Origin: Balamuthia mandrillaris
Lineage: Eukaryota; Discosea; Longamoebia; Balamuthiidae
Assembly: GCA_031835245.1 (NCBI GenBank)
Contig: JAVKOQ010000265.1
Location: 1-64,000 of the forward strand
Direction of reading: 5' to 3'
DNA length: 64,000 bases
This document shows positions 11,467 through 21,897 of the stretch, one piece after another. The notes beneath the pieces are model-generated. The model searched no databases, was not told where the DNA came from, and was given only the letters and a program-made list of their open reading frames with translations. Each line of letters opens with the position of its first letter. The stretch's first letter is position 1. The position numbers and the translations under genes are program-made.

Positions 11467-13533
11467 CTACCAGTCTGAATCAGAGTCCAAGCCATCGTTC
11501 AATGCCTCCAACAATGAAACCTGCTGCTTCCCTCTCAGCCGCTCCTTCACGTTATCGCATTCAAGCGTGCGGACATACCTTGCATAGCTGTCCGTTTCCA
11601 TCATGCGCATTACATGTTCTACGCACTTGTCAAATATATCGGGCTTGATATCTTCCTCTTCTTCTGATTCGTCTTCTTCCTCCTGTTCTTGTTGTTCTTG
11701 CTTCTCTTCACTCTCTATAATCTTCCCTTCATTACACAGCACAGGTAAAGAAGAGGAACCAGTTGCTGCAAACTGTTCATCCAGTTCTCTGCGAAGATGC
11801 GAAGGCAGGTTGACTTGGAATTCTGAGTGAGAGGCGATGAACTGAAGATATACCTTTCGAGCCTCCTCTCTCCGATGACGACGATGGTATTGGCTGCTTT
11901 TGTTGCTTCTGCGAGAAGGAAGTACCGGAGGAGAAGGGGGAGGAGAATGAAAACGAGAGGAGATTGTGCTTAAAGAAGAGGAAGAACTATCGCCCTCGTC
12001 TTCCTCTTCTGTTGGAATGTTTGAACTCGAGAATGCGCGTGCTGGAACCTCGGCAAATGGATCAGTTACAGGAAGCGAAGGAGGTAGATCAGATGAAGAA
12101 GTTGACGATGTGGGTGCAGATGTTGGATGACGGATACGAGGAGAAAGTAGGCTTCGAAGCTCTATGGACATGGGCAAGCTTACTCGTTGCTTTCGCAAAG
12201 TGGTGAGTCTCCTGCGACCGGGACCTTTTTCTGTTTTGGGGCTTTTGCCCGAGCCGGCTTGCAATAATGGTGAGGAATAAGAAGCAGCACCATTTTCTCT
12301 GATTGAGAGCAGAAGAGGAGGTATTAGTGACCGCGACGAAAAGACTTGTTCAGACTCAAAGTTGGCCCGAGCTCTGGCGTGACTATAACTATCCAATTGA
12401 AGTACACCTTTCTCCTCCATTTCTTCCTTCGCTTCTTCTTCTTCCTTAAACGCTATCGTGTTGGTGACGTTTATGTTGAATAAGTTCTTCCAGTTCCTTA
12501 CTGCCTCCCAAAAGCGCAAGTTCTCGCCACTGTGCTCCTTCTCGAGAAACTTCCGAAAGGAGCTGAGCCCCACAGGGTCCTCCAGCACCGCTAACAAGGT
12601 TATATCATTGCCATCCCCTTTCTTGATTTCGGCTCTTCCGCCTCCTTTTCTTCGAAGACTCCCCATTCCTCTATTTTTACCATCTTTCGTTTGTGCAAGT
12701 TAACACAGACAGCAAAGAAGGCAGAACGAAGCATCAACGTACCTGAAGCCATCCCACTGCCATTTGTACTGGCGGCCTCATAGAGCTCTTGGGCCATCCT
12801 TTGCAGCTTCAACTTGTAATGCCGCTCTAGGAAGGACAGGATTACATCAGTGCCCTGCAATACCACATTCTGTGGTGGAAAGTATAGCGGATTGCGATGG
12901 GCGCTCAACTCCCTGAGGGTGCCCCTCAACACGTGCAGCTCCGTGGGCAACACCGTCAGTCGGTTCTCGTGCAGATACAAGAACCTCAGCTGCTGGCACT
13001 TCCACAGCTCCTTTGGGATTTTGAACAAGCGGTTGTGATTGAGCTGCAAGAAGCGTAAGGAGGAGAGCTGTCCCATCTCCCCAGGCAACTGCTTGAGATG
13101 GTTGTTGTGCAGCAAAAGGATCTGGAGTGCGGTCAATTGGCCAATGCTTGCTGGTATCTCCACCAAGCGGTTGTGGCTGAGCTTCAGCTCCTTGAGATGA
13201 TGTGCTGCCACGGCCAGAGAGCTCGCTGGCAGCTCCTCCAGCTGGTTGTGCTGGAGGTCGAGCCTTTGCAGCTGAGAGAAAGTAGAGAAGAAGGATCGTG
13301 GCAGGTAGGAGAGCTTGTTCTCGCTGAGATCCACCGCGGTGATCTTTTTGTGGCGGGTGCGTGGGGAGAGGTCCTCCCATTCCTCCAGCGGCACTTGGAG
13401 CAAGCCTTCTTTGGAGCGGATTAGCTTTTTGCCCTTTTTTCCTGTTTTAAAAAGATATGCATCATAAACCAAAACGGTTTCCCAAAGGATAAGTCTTCTT
13501 CATCGGACCTTTCTTCAACCGCCAGATGCTCAT
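11467..13533 (-). CDS. LRR-RGS protein with an interrupted RGS domain
   Basis: Combines leucine-rich repeats with a regulator-of-G-protein-signalling box, so it probably tunes G-alpha signalling. Exons: 13533-13509 (short, encoding MSIWRLKK), 13441-12743 and 12683-11467; phases agree, 646 aa. Residues about 45-190 hold six or so LRRs of the typical form LxxLxLxxNxLxxLPxxI. The RGS box begins near residue 269 (LLAVLEDPVGLSSFRKFLE, GENLRFWEAV). It is broken after NWKNLF by roughly 200 residues of Ser/Glu/Arg-rich disordered sequence and resumes at ARKVYLQFIASHSEFQ, ending with FDKCVEHVMRMMETDSYARY. No splice signal is needed to pass through the insert, because the frame stays open. The tiny first exon is the least certain part (donor GTCCGA). 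Confidence 0.8.
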
Positions 13534-14411
13534 CTCGGTGGTGATCCACCTCCCAGTTTTTTACAACCTTCCCCGTCGAAACGCCGTAGTCGACAAAAAT
13601 ACAGAGGGGGACAGAACCTCCTTAAAAAAAAAGGGGGGTGGAAGTAAAGCGGCTCAAAGCTTTGATCGGTTACTGAAAGTTTCAAACCACCAATCAAAAA
13701 TCAAAACGGAGGCTTTATCTTACCATAAAAAGGCCATTTCTGTTGTCTTTTTCTTTGTCTCATCTCTAGCAGAGATCTTTCACGTCGACAAAAATTCATT
13801 GCTCCGCTTTAGGTGGAAGAGCAGGTGGGGAGTAAGGCGGCGCAAAGATCATAAGATCTAAGGACAACGAAAAAAGAAATCACGACATTAGTCTTTTGGG
13901 CCAATGAGCATGTTTCCCGCCAAAACAACCCTTCCTTCTCCCACGCCTTTGAAGGCAAAGTGGTGGGTTGGGGTGTGGGGTGGGGGTGTACGGAATGGAG
14001 CTCATGCTGCTGCTGCCAATAAACTTTTGGTACTCGTCAGTCGCCTTGACATTTTTCTGCTACTCGTTCTTTTCTTCTCTTCTTTCTTCTTCTTTTCTTT
14101 CTTTTCAAAAGTAAACACACAGACACACATCCACGCAGCTCCACGCACCACCGTATTTCTCATTGCTACGCTTCTACTACACAAGGAGGAAACCAGCGGA
14201 AGGAGGCAGAGGTGGAGACCGGCGGCAGCCGCAGGCAGGGGCACTGCTCCGATTGAAAAGGTAGCGTTCTTTTTTCTCTGCTCGCTCACTACATTTTTTG
14301 ATGATGGAAACAAAATTTGTTACCAACCACTCACTAATGATTTCTTTTAAAAAGAACAGCATCACGAACCTCTGTGCGCCTCTTCCACAACGCTGCTGGA
14401 AGCTGGCCTGA
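13534..14411. other. Intergenic upstream of the LRR-RGS gene
   Basis: No convincing gene. GTCGACA occurs at 13589-13595 (56 bp from the LRR-RGS start) and at 13784-13790. A pyrimidine-rich stretch at 14060-14105 ends before DNA of unclear coding status. Confidence 0.4.
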
Positions 14412-14655
14412 ATGGCAAGTTGTCCACAGTGCGGAAAAAAGTTTGCTACCTCTCACGGGTTGGCCATCCACTTCGGTCGGGTCCACAAGGAAGGGTCGCG
14501 CCACTACTTCTGCTACTTCCACTGCTACTCGGAAAAGAAGAGCGAAAAACGCCCCAGCGGCACCTCAGGCAAAGGCACAGAAGCGTGGAAGGCCGCAGGC
14601 TGCACCCGCCCAGCCCTTTTGGAACCAGTTTTCCAGCTTAATGGGAGAAGATTAA
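14412..14655 (+). CDS. C2H2 zinc-finger / AT-hook coding fragment with a frame change
   Basis: From the ATG at 14412 the frame encodes a textbook C2H2 finger (CPQCGKKF, then HGLAIHFGRVH; C-x2-C-x12-H-x5-H). After about position 14490 the more protein-like frame is a different one. It gives ATRKRRAKNAPAAPQ and QKRGRPQAAPAQ, the latter an AT-hook core (KRGRP), and stops at 14655. I found no credible intron between the two. Either there is a one-base lesion, or one of the two motifs is fortuitous. A DNA-binding protein or a decayed transposon-linked gene is possible. It lies immediately left of an inverted-repeat element. Function unknown. Confidence 0.4.
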
Positions 14656-14681
14656 TACGCCCAGAAGCCTTGTGCTTGAAG

Positions 14682-14735
14682 AACCCTTTGCCTGTGGTTC
14701 AGGATGGTTCACCGCCTGCAAGCACATTCCTAACG
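14682..14735 (+). repeat. Left 54-bp inverted repeat
   Basis: Identical to the reverse complement of 15052-15105, with no mismatch. Confidence 0.95.
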
Positions 14736-14742
14736 AAAAAAG

Positions 14743-15057
14743 GTGTTGGAGGAGGAGGAGGAGAAGAAGGAGAGGGAGGAGGAGGAGGAGGAGGAAGAGG
14801 AAGAGGAGAAGGAGAAGGAGAAGGAAGAAGAGGAGAAAAACCAGAAAGGCTTGTTAGGCCTCATCGAGGGACTCGTTCTGTCTCGCCCAGCCGTACAGCT
14901 CACCAAAAAAGGCAAGAACGGAGAGGAGAAACCGGTAGTGGGGCGAGTGGAGAAGATCCGCCTTTATCCGCGCTCAGAACAAAAGAAGACGTTGGCCAAG
15001 TGGTTCGGCACAGTACGATGGACCTACAACAAGGCCGTGGAGTCTTTTCTCCGTTAG
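14743..15057 (+). pseudogene. TnpB/Fanzor-like N-terminal helix-turn-helix fragment
   Basis: After a Glu-rich run, the frame encodes VEKIRLYPRSEQKKTLAKWF and then GTVRWTYNKAVESFLR, ending at TAG. The pattern K-x-RLYP-x-x-EQ...L..WFG..R..YNKAV is the hallmark of the N-terminal HTH of OrfB/TnpB (IS605/IS607) nucleases and their eukaryotic Fanzor relatives. The RuvC-like catalytic Asp/Glu blocks and the zinc finger are absent, so only about 35 residues of the family survive. The frame has no credible ATG start of its own. It is probably a truncated copy carried inside the inverted-repeat element. Confidence 0.6.
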
Positions 15058-15105
15058 GAATGTGCTTGCAGGCGGTGAACCATCCTGAACCACAGGCAAA
15101 GGGTT
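15052..15105 (-). repeat. Right 54-bp inverted repeat
   Basis: Exact reverse complement of 14682-14735. Its first bases contain the stop codon of the TnpB-like frame. Confidence 0.95.
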
Positions 15106-15129
15106 TTTCCAAAAAGAAAAAGGAGAACA

Positions 15130-15164
<35 letters not shown>

Positions 15165-15249
15165 AAAAGAAAAAGAGTAGCAAGGGATTGTGTTTAAAAA
15201 ACAGTTCTTTTTTTTGTTTGGTTTGTTTTCAGTTTTTGTGCGGAATCGT
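15106..15249. other. Short gap with a (GA)n run
   Basis: Holds a (GA)n microsatellite at about 15134-15161, then T-rich DNA that is the 3' flank of the minus-strand eIF5A gene. Confidence 0.6.
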
Positions 15250-15841
15250 TTACTGGTTGCTCTCCTTGAAGGAGATGACCTTCTCGATACCCATGGCGGA
15301 AAGGACGGTGACGATCAGGTCCTTGCCGTCGCCGAAGGCAGCGCGGATCTTCTCGCCAACCTCCTCTTCGGGAAGCTTGAGGTCCTCCTTGGTGCTTCCG
15401 TCTTCAGTCATCAGGGAAACGTAGCCCTCGTCGCTGATGTCGATGAGCTAGAAGCGAGAACAAAAAAATAATCAGAATAAACAAAATCAAAAAAAAAAAA
15501 GAGTAGAGAAAACAAAAATGAATCAAAAAATGAATTCAAAAGATGGTTCAAAACGAAGGGGAAAAAAAACGAACCGTGTAATCAGTCCTCACGACCTCAG
15601 GAACTTGCATGTTGTGGGTGGAAGGGCTGAGCTCCTCGTACTTCTTGCCGGTGAAGATATCAACGGCAGTAAGATGCACCTTGGCGCCACCGTGCTTGCC
15701 AGTCTTGGAGGTGGAGGTATCCACTACCTTGCAAGGGTGACCCTTGATGACGACATAGCCGTTCTTCTTGATGGAAGAGGCCATGGCGGGGAAGGTCTTG
15801 GAGGCCCCGCTGTCCACTTGAGCGAAATCAGAATCAGCCAT
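15250..15841 (-). CDS. eIF5A: Translation factor eIF5A
   Basis: Hypusinated elongation/termination factor that helps stalled ribosomes, notably at proline stretches. Two exons on the minus strand, 15841-15575 and 15447-15250, give 154 aa, the usual size. The hypusine loop reads [14 protein letters not shown], with the modified Lys in TGK; the family loop is normally TGKHGHAKV, so the second His is Gly here. Other conserved blocks are [18 protein letters not shown] and, in exon 2, [10 protein letters not shown]. The intron donor is GTTCGT and the acceptor is TAG. The gene diverges from the Shk-type kinase gene, so the region 15842-16578 should hold both promoters. Confidence 0.95.
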
Positions 15842-16578
15842 TGTGTGTGTGAAGGTTTTTTTTTTCGAAGACTAAGACAGCGAGCAGCAAAAAGCACGTT
15901 TCTCTGATGACAAAAGAAAAAAGAAAAGAAAAGAAAAGAAAGAAAAATAAAGTTTGAGGTTTAACTTTTGAGCTGGCAGCCCCAAAAAGGTGAGAAAAGG
16001 GGGAGAAATACTCCGGAGAAATTACGCGTAACTCCGGGGATGGGTCCATTTAAGGGTATGGCTCTGCGAAATTTCAAGGAGGAAAAGCTGACATCACCCG
16101 GACCAAATTTGGGAGGGGTATTTATGGAACAACACCCTGAGATGAACTTGTGCTGCCTCCATCGGTGTTCCGCGGGGAAGACGACTCACGAGCGTGACGC
16201 TATTGCCGGCATTACGGATGGACATAAATGGCTCGTCATGAAAACTCGACCCATTGTTCAGGAGATGCCTGGTTTTTTTTGTTTTCGTTTCACCCAAAAT
16301 CAAAGCAAAGAAGTATAGCAATAAACAGAAGAAAACGACGACCGCGCTTTGCACCTACCGTTTGAATAAAAATAAAAAATAAACGCACCACTGCTTCGGA
16401 AGATAACCGCTGAACAACAAGACCCGATTGCAGTCGTCAACCTCTTTCTTTTTTTTTTAAAAATTTTTTTGAACAATCATATAAAACAGCTGCTGGAACA
16501 AAGGCTGTCATTTCTTTCTTTTATTTTTATTCAAAAAGAAAAGAGCTCTTCTCTCTGCGAAAGCAAAAAATAAAAGCA
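15842..16578. other. Divergent promoter region between eIF5A and the Shk-type kinase
   Basis: No gene is seen. A TATAAAA sequence near 16480-16486, about 93 bp before the kinase start, could be its TATA box. A-rich and T-rich tracts are frequent on both sides. Confidence 0.4.
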
Positions 16579-17503
16579 ATGGTTGACGCCAAAGCTATCG
16601 ACATTTCCGACCTCACACTAAGTGCCTCCGTGGCTTCTTCTTCTTCTTCCTCCTCCTCCTCTTCAGTCGCCTCTTCCTCCTCCTCCTCTTCTCCATTCAC
16701 CATTCAAGGCGGCCCACCCGAGATTCAGCCCAACGAGATCCAATACTTTGAGAAGATTGGCGGCGGCTGCTTCGGCGAGGTCTACCGGGGCAAGTGCCGG
16801 GGCATAGAGGTGGCCGTCAAGAAGCTCAACCGGCAGGCCCTGGACGACAAGACCATGGCCGACTTCAAGAAAGAGGTGGAGATCATGAGCAAGCTCAACC
16901 ACCCCAACGTCGTCCTCTTTATGGGGGCCTGCACCACCGAGGGACACATGGCCATTGTCAGCGAGCTGATGCCCAAGGGCAACCTTGAGGAGTTGCTCAC
17001 CAATACCAAGGTCAGTTTGCCTTCTTGTTCTTTATATTCTCTCTTTCTTTCTTTTCTCTTTCTCTTTTCTCTTTTCTCTTTTCTCTTTGTTATTTGTTAT
17101 TTTTTTTGTTTCTGTTTTGGCTCGTTTTCGTTTTCGTTTTCGTTTTTTTCTTTCGTTTTGTTTTTATGTTTTTGTTTTTTTCATGTTGAGTAATGCGTTA
17201 CTTATGTCTATATGCTTGGCTATAACAGTTACAATTGAGTCTTTATCAGAGGGGAGAGGAGCAGCCCTCGGCATGAACTGGCTCCATGAAAGCAAACCTC
17301 AAATCCTTCACCGTGACCTTAAACCACAGAACTTATTGGTACCATTAGTTTTTGGTGGTTTTTTTCGACAAAAATCAGTTCTCATATCGTCATTTTATTC
17401 TTTCTCGTTAGATTGACGCTAATATCAACGTTAAAGTGTGCGACTTTGGTTTGAGGTTCATTCTCCCTTCTCTCCTATCACTCTCTGTCTCTCTCTGTCT
17501 CTG

Positions 17504-17554
<51 letters not shown>

Positions 17555-18125
17555 TTTCAGTTGAAGTAATCTCTGGAATCATGAAATAGTGTGGTGAAGC
17601 AAAGAGGAGAGGTATTACGAGACAAAGACTCTATTCCTGGTACCCCATTGGTACGCTCTTCTCGCTTCCCTCTTCTCGCGCGCGCGTTCTCTCCCTTTTC
17701 TCTCCGAACAGTAAGAGACGCTGACATTAATATAACAGTGGATGGCTCCAGAAGTGTTACAAGGCAAAGAAGTTGATGAAAAGAGTGATGTTTATTCCTT
17801 TGGTCTTATTCTTTGGGTAACTCTCCTCCTCCTTCTCCTTGCTTCTTTTATCTCATTGCGTATCTATATTTGACGAAACTAGGAAATATTGACCTGCCAA
17901 GAGCCATTCTCACACCATGAAGACTATGTTACATTCAAACGGGCGATCTGTTATAAAGGAGAGCGCCCACCTATTCCCGAGGATTGTTTGCCCTCTTTGA
18001 AGCATCTCATGAAGTCCTGTTGGCAGAAAAATCCTGCTAAACGGTACTTTCTTTTCTTTCCTTAGTTCTCTTTCTTTTTTTTTTCGTTTCTCATTTTTTC
18101 CTTCTCATTTTTTACGTTTCTCTCT

Positions 18126-18178
<53 letters not shown>

Positions 18179-19398
18179 CTAACGTTTCTTCAATCGCAAA
18201 GACCGAGCTTCTTACAGATCATTCCTATGTTGGATATTGTGATTGTGGATTGTGGCATTAATGATGAGGGAGGTAGAAAACTCTGGAAGAAAAAGTTTTT
18301 AGGAAAGGTATCTTAACATGACGTTCTCCTTTGTTTTTACTTATTTTCTCTTTGTTTTTTGTTTTTTGCTTATTGTTTTGTTTGTTGTTTGTTGTTTGTT
18401 GTTTTGTTGTCTTTTCGTTTTTGGGGCTTACGCTTATACTCATTTAGGAAGAAGTGATGTGGGATCGGTTCGTTCCTGCACTGATGAAACTACTGGAGAT
18501 CCCTGTTCCTGATCACGACGATATCAAATTGAAATGCCTAAAAGCTATACTAAGTACCATTTCTCTCTCTCTCTCTCTCTCTCTCTCCCTCTTTCTTGCT
18601 TATCTTCCCATTTTTGTTGCTTATTTTCATTCATTCCTTCGTTTTTTTTCTCTTTTGTCTTTCAATAGGTGAGAAGAGTAGAGACCCAACACTATCCGGC
18701 CAACCTATTGTAACTTTGGAAAAGTTTGGTCGTATTTGTGATCTATTTGGCCCGCTGTCAAACGAAGGCAAAAAGACCAGTTTTTTGGATAGGGTATAAA
18801 TGCCATCCTTGTTGTTTTGAATCTTGTTGTTTTCTGTCTAACATTCCATTCCTTTTTCTTTCTCGTTTCTTATCTATTTCGTTTTTCTTTCGCTCAAGAT
18901 TTTAGAGGTGATGCGCAACGAGTATGTCTCTCTCTCTCTCTCTCTCTCTTCCTCTGTTGCACGCACTTCTTTCCTCTTCTTTTGCATCCTTGGTTTAACA
19001 AAACAAACCAACAAAAAAGGTGGTTCCATGGAGAGATCTCAAAAGAAGATGCAGAAGCAAGACTGACCGGACAGAGCAACGGCACCTTTCTCGTGCGCTT
19101 CAGCAGCACCTCGGTTTGCTTCACGGTGACCAAAGTGAGCCGCAAGGGCAAGATCAACCATCAGCGCCTTCGTTTCAGCCACGAGGAGGGCTTCTCGGTG
19201 ACCATCCGCACGGAGAAGGGCTCGAGGACGCTGCGAGGCTCCGCCAATGGCTCTTTGGAGCATTTCATCCGGAAGTACTCAAGCGAGCTGTACCTCAAGA
19301 AGCCTTGCTCGGGTTCCCCTTTCCGTTCGCTGTTTTTGAAGACGCCTTCGTTGGATGGGTACTTGTTGTGCGATGACGATGAAGAGGAGTCGGACTGA
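16579..19398 (+). CDS. Shk-type protein kinase with C-terminal SH2 domain
   Basis: Resembles the Dictyostelium Shk (SH2-containing TKL) kinases. Working exons: 16579-17010, 17252-17338, 17412-17455, 17590-17650, 17739-17816, 17883-18043, 18202-18307, 18448-18553, 18669-18793, 18899-18921, 19020-19398. All phases agree; 533 aa. After a Ser run come the glycine loop [18 protein letters not shown], the catalytic loop [25 protein letters not shown] and [14 protein letters not shown] helical linker follows, then an SH2 domain ([24 protein letters not shown] with the phosphotyrosine-binding Arg). Problem: DNA at 17229-17252 encodes LQLSLYQR, the expected start of helix E, but out of frame with [10 protein letters not shown] that follows. 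The in-frame acceptor used here skips that helix. See findings. Confidence 0.82.
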
Positions 19399-19755
19399 AA
19401 AGAAGAAGAAGAAGAAGGGGGAACTAGCGTTACATGCGCGTCGTTTCGTTGCTTTTTATTTTTTTTTTCTTTGAATGTAAAAATTAGCTGTGCGTCGATC
19501 ACAGTGAAGCCATACCCGGAGTTTTAATCTTGATTACAATTAGCCAATAGGAGTTTGCGGCCTTTATCCATCTCTAAATTTGGAATTAACAACCAAAACG
19601 ACGCAACGTTGGGTGAAGAAGTATATGGTATTATCGACATAGAAAAGAAAGTTAAAACTCATTCTTTTTTTGGATACTAGCACAATTTCTTTTTGCTGGT
19701 GAGAGAGTTGAACAGAGGAGGAAAGAAAGAAAGAAAAAAAATAACCAGACAGGAG
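19399..19755. other. Intergenic between Shk-type kinase and secreted orphan
   Basis: No gene is seen. A (GAA)n run just after the kinase stop, T-rich DNA near 19455-19470, then A/G-rich DNA before the next start. Confidence 0.5.
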
Positions 19756-20190
19756 ATGAGGGGAACCCTTTTGCTGCTTGTGGCGGTATGCTTCGTTTTG
19801 GAGGCCTGCGCGGAGTGTGACTTCAAGTACGATATCTCCTTCTTCGGAGGAATCAACGGCAAAACCGCATATCCCTTCAACCGAGAGCTCGACGGCTTTG
19901 ACTTCACCGGCATCCGAGCTGAGATTGCCCTTTTTGACCATGACGACCCCTCCGTGCTTCAAGGAATCATTCGCTTTGTGGATGATGCCTACCTGGTTGC
20001 CACCCGCGTAAAGGAGTACGCTGCCGAGACTGGGGAAGCCCAGGTCTCCTACCAACCCTACAGCCTTCTCTCCACCGTTGTCTCCCTCCTCCAAGACTGC
20101 CACCCTCTTCGCGTTGACTTTGTACCTCGCTGTGATGCTCCTGAGTTGGGCTACAGCGTGCTCAGCAGTGTTAACGTCGTCGTGGACTAA
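19756..20190 (+). CDS. Small secreted protein of unknown function
   Basis: Single-exon gene, 144 aa. The ATG at 19756 is chosen because it starts a clear signal peptide (MRGTLLLLVAVCFVLEACA). The mature part has few cysteines (ECDFKYDIS, LQDCHPLR, VPRCDAPEL: three in all) and no low-complexity sequence. It contains DGFDFTGIRAEIALFDHDD and QVSYQPYSLLSTVVS. I do not recognise a family. AATAAA lies 17-25 bp after the stop, a likely polyadenylation signal, which supports an expressed gene. It could be a secreted or vacuolar luminal protein. Confidence 0.75.
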   Translation: MRGTLLLLVAVCFVLEACAECDFKYDISFFGGINGKTAYPFNRELDGFDFTGIRAEIALFDHDDPSVLQGIIRFVDDAYLVATRVKEYAAETGEAQVSYQPYSLLSTVVSLLQDCHPLRVDFVPRCDAPELGYSVLSSVNVVVD

Positions 20191-20358
20191 AAGCTTCCTC
20201 ATCCACTGAATAAAGAACCGATAGCACCGATAACAAACAAGCGCTCTCTTTATCCTTCCCTTCTGTTCATCGTTCTCTCTTCTCTTCTCACACTCTGTTT
20301 TGAACGAGAGTTTTGGTTTTTATTCAGTTATTGTGGGGGACATGCTTCATGCGTCCGT

Positions 20359-21863
20359 TTACGAGTAACGGGCTGACTGGAACGGGTTCGATTCTTGAAA
20401 AACACAAGTAACGTTACAGGCGCATACAAGAGAGAAGAGAAGAAAAGAGTGTCAATTTGAGGAAAGTGAAGAGAAACGAGGCAGAGAGAAGGTCAAGAGA
20501 GAGAGAGAGAGAGAGAGAGAGAGGTTGTGATACGTACTTCTTCGTTTTCGTTTGGTGGTGGAGGAAGATTTGGGAGAATTGGTAGTGTTGACAGAAGGAG
20601 AAGAGAAAGATGCGGTTGGTGATTGTACAGGAACAGCTGTATAAGAAGATGAAGAAGAAGGAGCAGAGTAAGGTGTAGTTGCAACGCTGCCACCACCTGA
20701 ATAAGAAGAGGCATAAGAAGAGGATCGCTGCCCCGAGTAACGAGGAGAAGCGATCAACATGGATTCCGTGCTCATCACTTGAGTTAAGTCCTCATCGGCT
20801 GCGTCAATGCCGTGATCCACTTGTACGGCGCTGTCGCTCTTAGGGACCGCCAACCTAGCCATAGCGAAGCGGTTGTTCTCCTCGTAGGCTTGAGAGAAGA
20901 GGATCTTCTGGTCTCTCTGTAGCCCTTGGTATAGTTGTACCACTGTTGCCAACTTTTGGTGTCAAAGAAGGGAGAGAATGTGAGCAAAGGGTAATTTTTT
21001 CAAACAAAAAGAAAAATAAATATAATGAAGTGCGTACGAATACAGCAGAAAGAAGTCCTAACACCAAATGAAACATCAAGTTGGAGTAATTGTCGCTATC
21101 ACCTATCGCCTCCACTTTAGTAACCAAAGAAACCAGTGCTTTAGAAAATGATACAAGAAGACATACCAGCTAAAATTATCGCTACTTGCAGAGGAGAGAA
21201 GTAACTGGTTTGAAAAGCAGGAGAATAGTAGGGTAAGTAAGTAAACAGGCAGGGTGAATAAAGAGGAGATGAGAGAGGTAAGCAAACCAGAAGAGGGTTG
21301 TGGTGAAGTCCGATGGGTTCCATACATGAAGCTCAAATATTTGGCGTGGCTGATATGGAGCTTATCATGTGAGAACAAAGAGAGGAGAAGCGACGAGAGA
21401 AGAGAAAAGAGAAGAACAAACCATGACGGTAGGATCTGCCTCAGTGTAGAGAAACGCTTCCACTGCATTTGGCGATTGTGGAGGTGCCTTTTTATAGTTG
21501 TAAAGGCATTAATGAGAAAGGGAGAGAGAAGAGAGAAGAGAGAAGAGAGGAGAGAGGAGAGAGGAGAGAGGAGAGAGGAGAGAGGAGAGGGAGAGGAGAG
21601 GAGAGAGGAGAGAGGAGAGAGGAGAGAGAAAAAGGAGGAGAGAAGAGAGAAGAGAGAAGAGAGAAGAGAAGGAACAGTAAAGAAGAAGAATGGAGAGGCT
21701 GCAGTACGGAGCAGTTGAAGAGCTGATAGGACTTTCTCTTTGTGAGAAACGCAAAACTGTTCAAAATACTCAACATCAAAAGACATACGCCAACTTCCAA
21801 CTGTCCAGTGGTTGCAAAAAGAGCTCAGTTTGAAAAAAAAACAACAATAGAGATACAGAGAGC

Positions 21864-21897
<34 letters not shown>

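Larger units (their letters stand above)
14682..15105. mobile_element. 424-bp element with perfect 54-bp terminal inverted repeats
   Basis: The ends 14682-14735 and 15052-15105 are exact reverse complements over 54 bp; they begin AACCCTTTGCCTGTGG on the left and mirror it on the right. Between them lie a GGA-rich low-complexity stretch (about 14745-14830) and a coding scrap resembling the N-terminus of a TnpB/OrfB nuclease. Size and structure are like a non-autonomous (MITE-type) transposon. No clear target-site duplication is seen next to the repeats. A local fold-back duplication is the alternative. Confidence 0.65.

Noticed and set aside
14682-15105. 54-bp inverted repeat read as a transcription terminator or a hairpin RNA gene
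   Set aside because: The arms are about 316 bp apart and enclose coding-like DNA; a transposon structure fits better.
21254-21718. Arg/Glu-rich plus-strand frame
   Set aside because: Composed of GAGAGGA repeats that form a polypyrimidine intron of the minus-strand membrane-protein gene.
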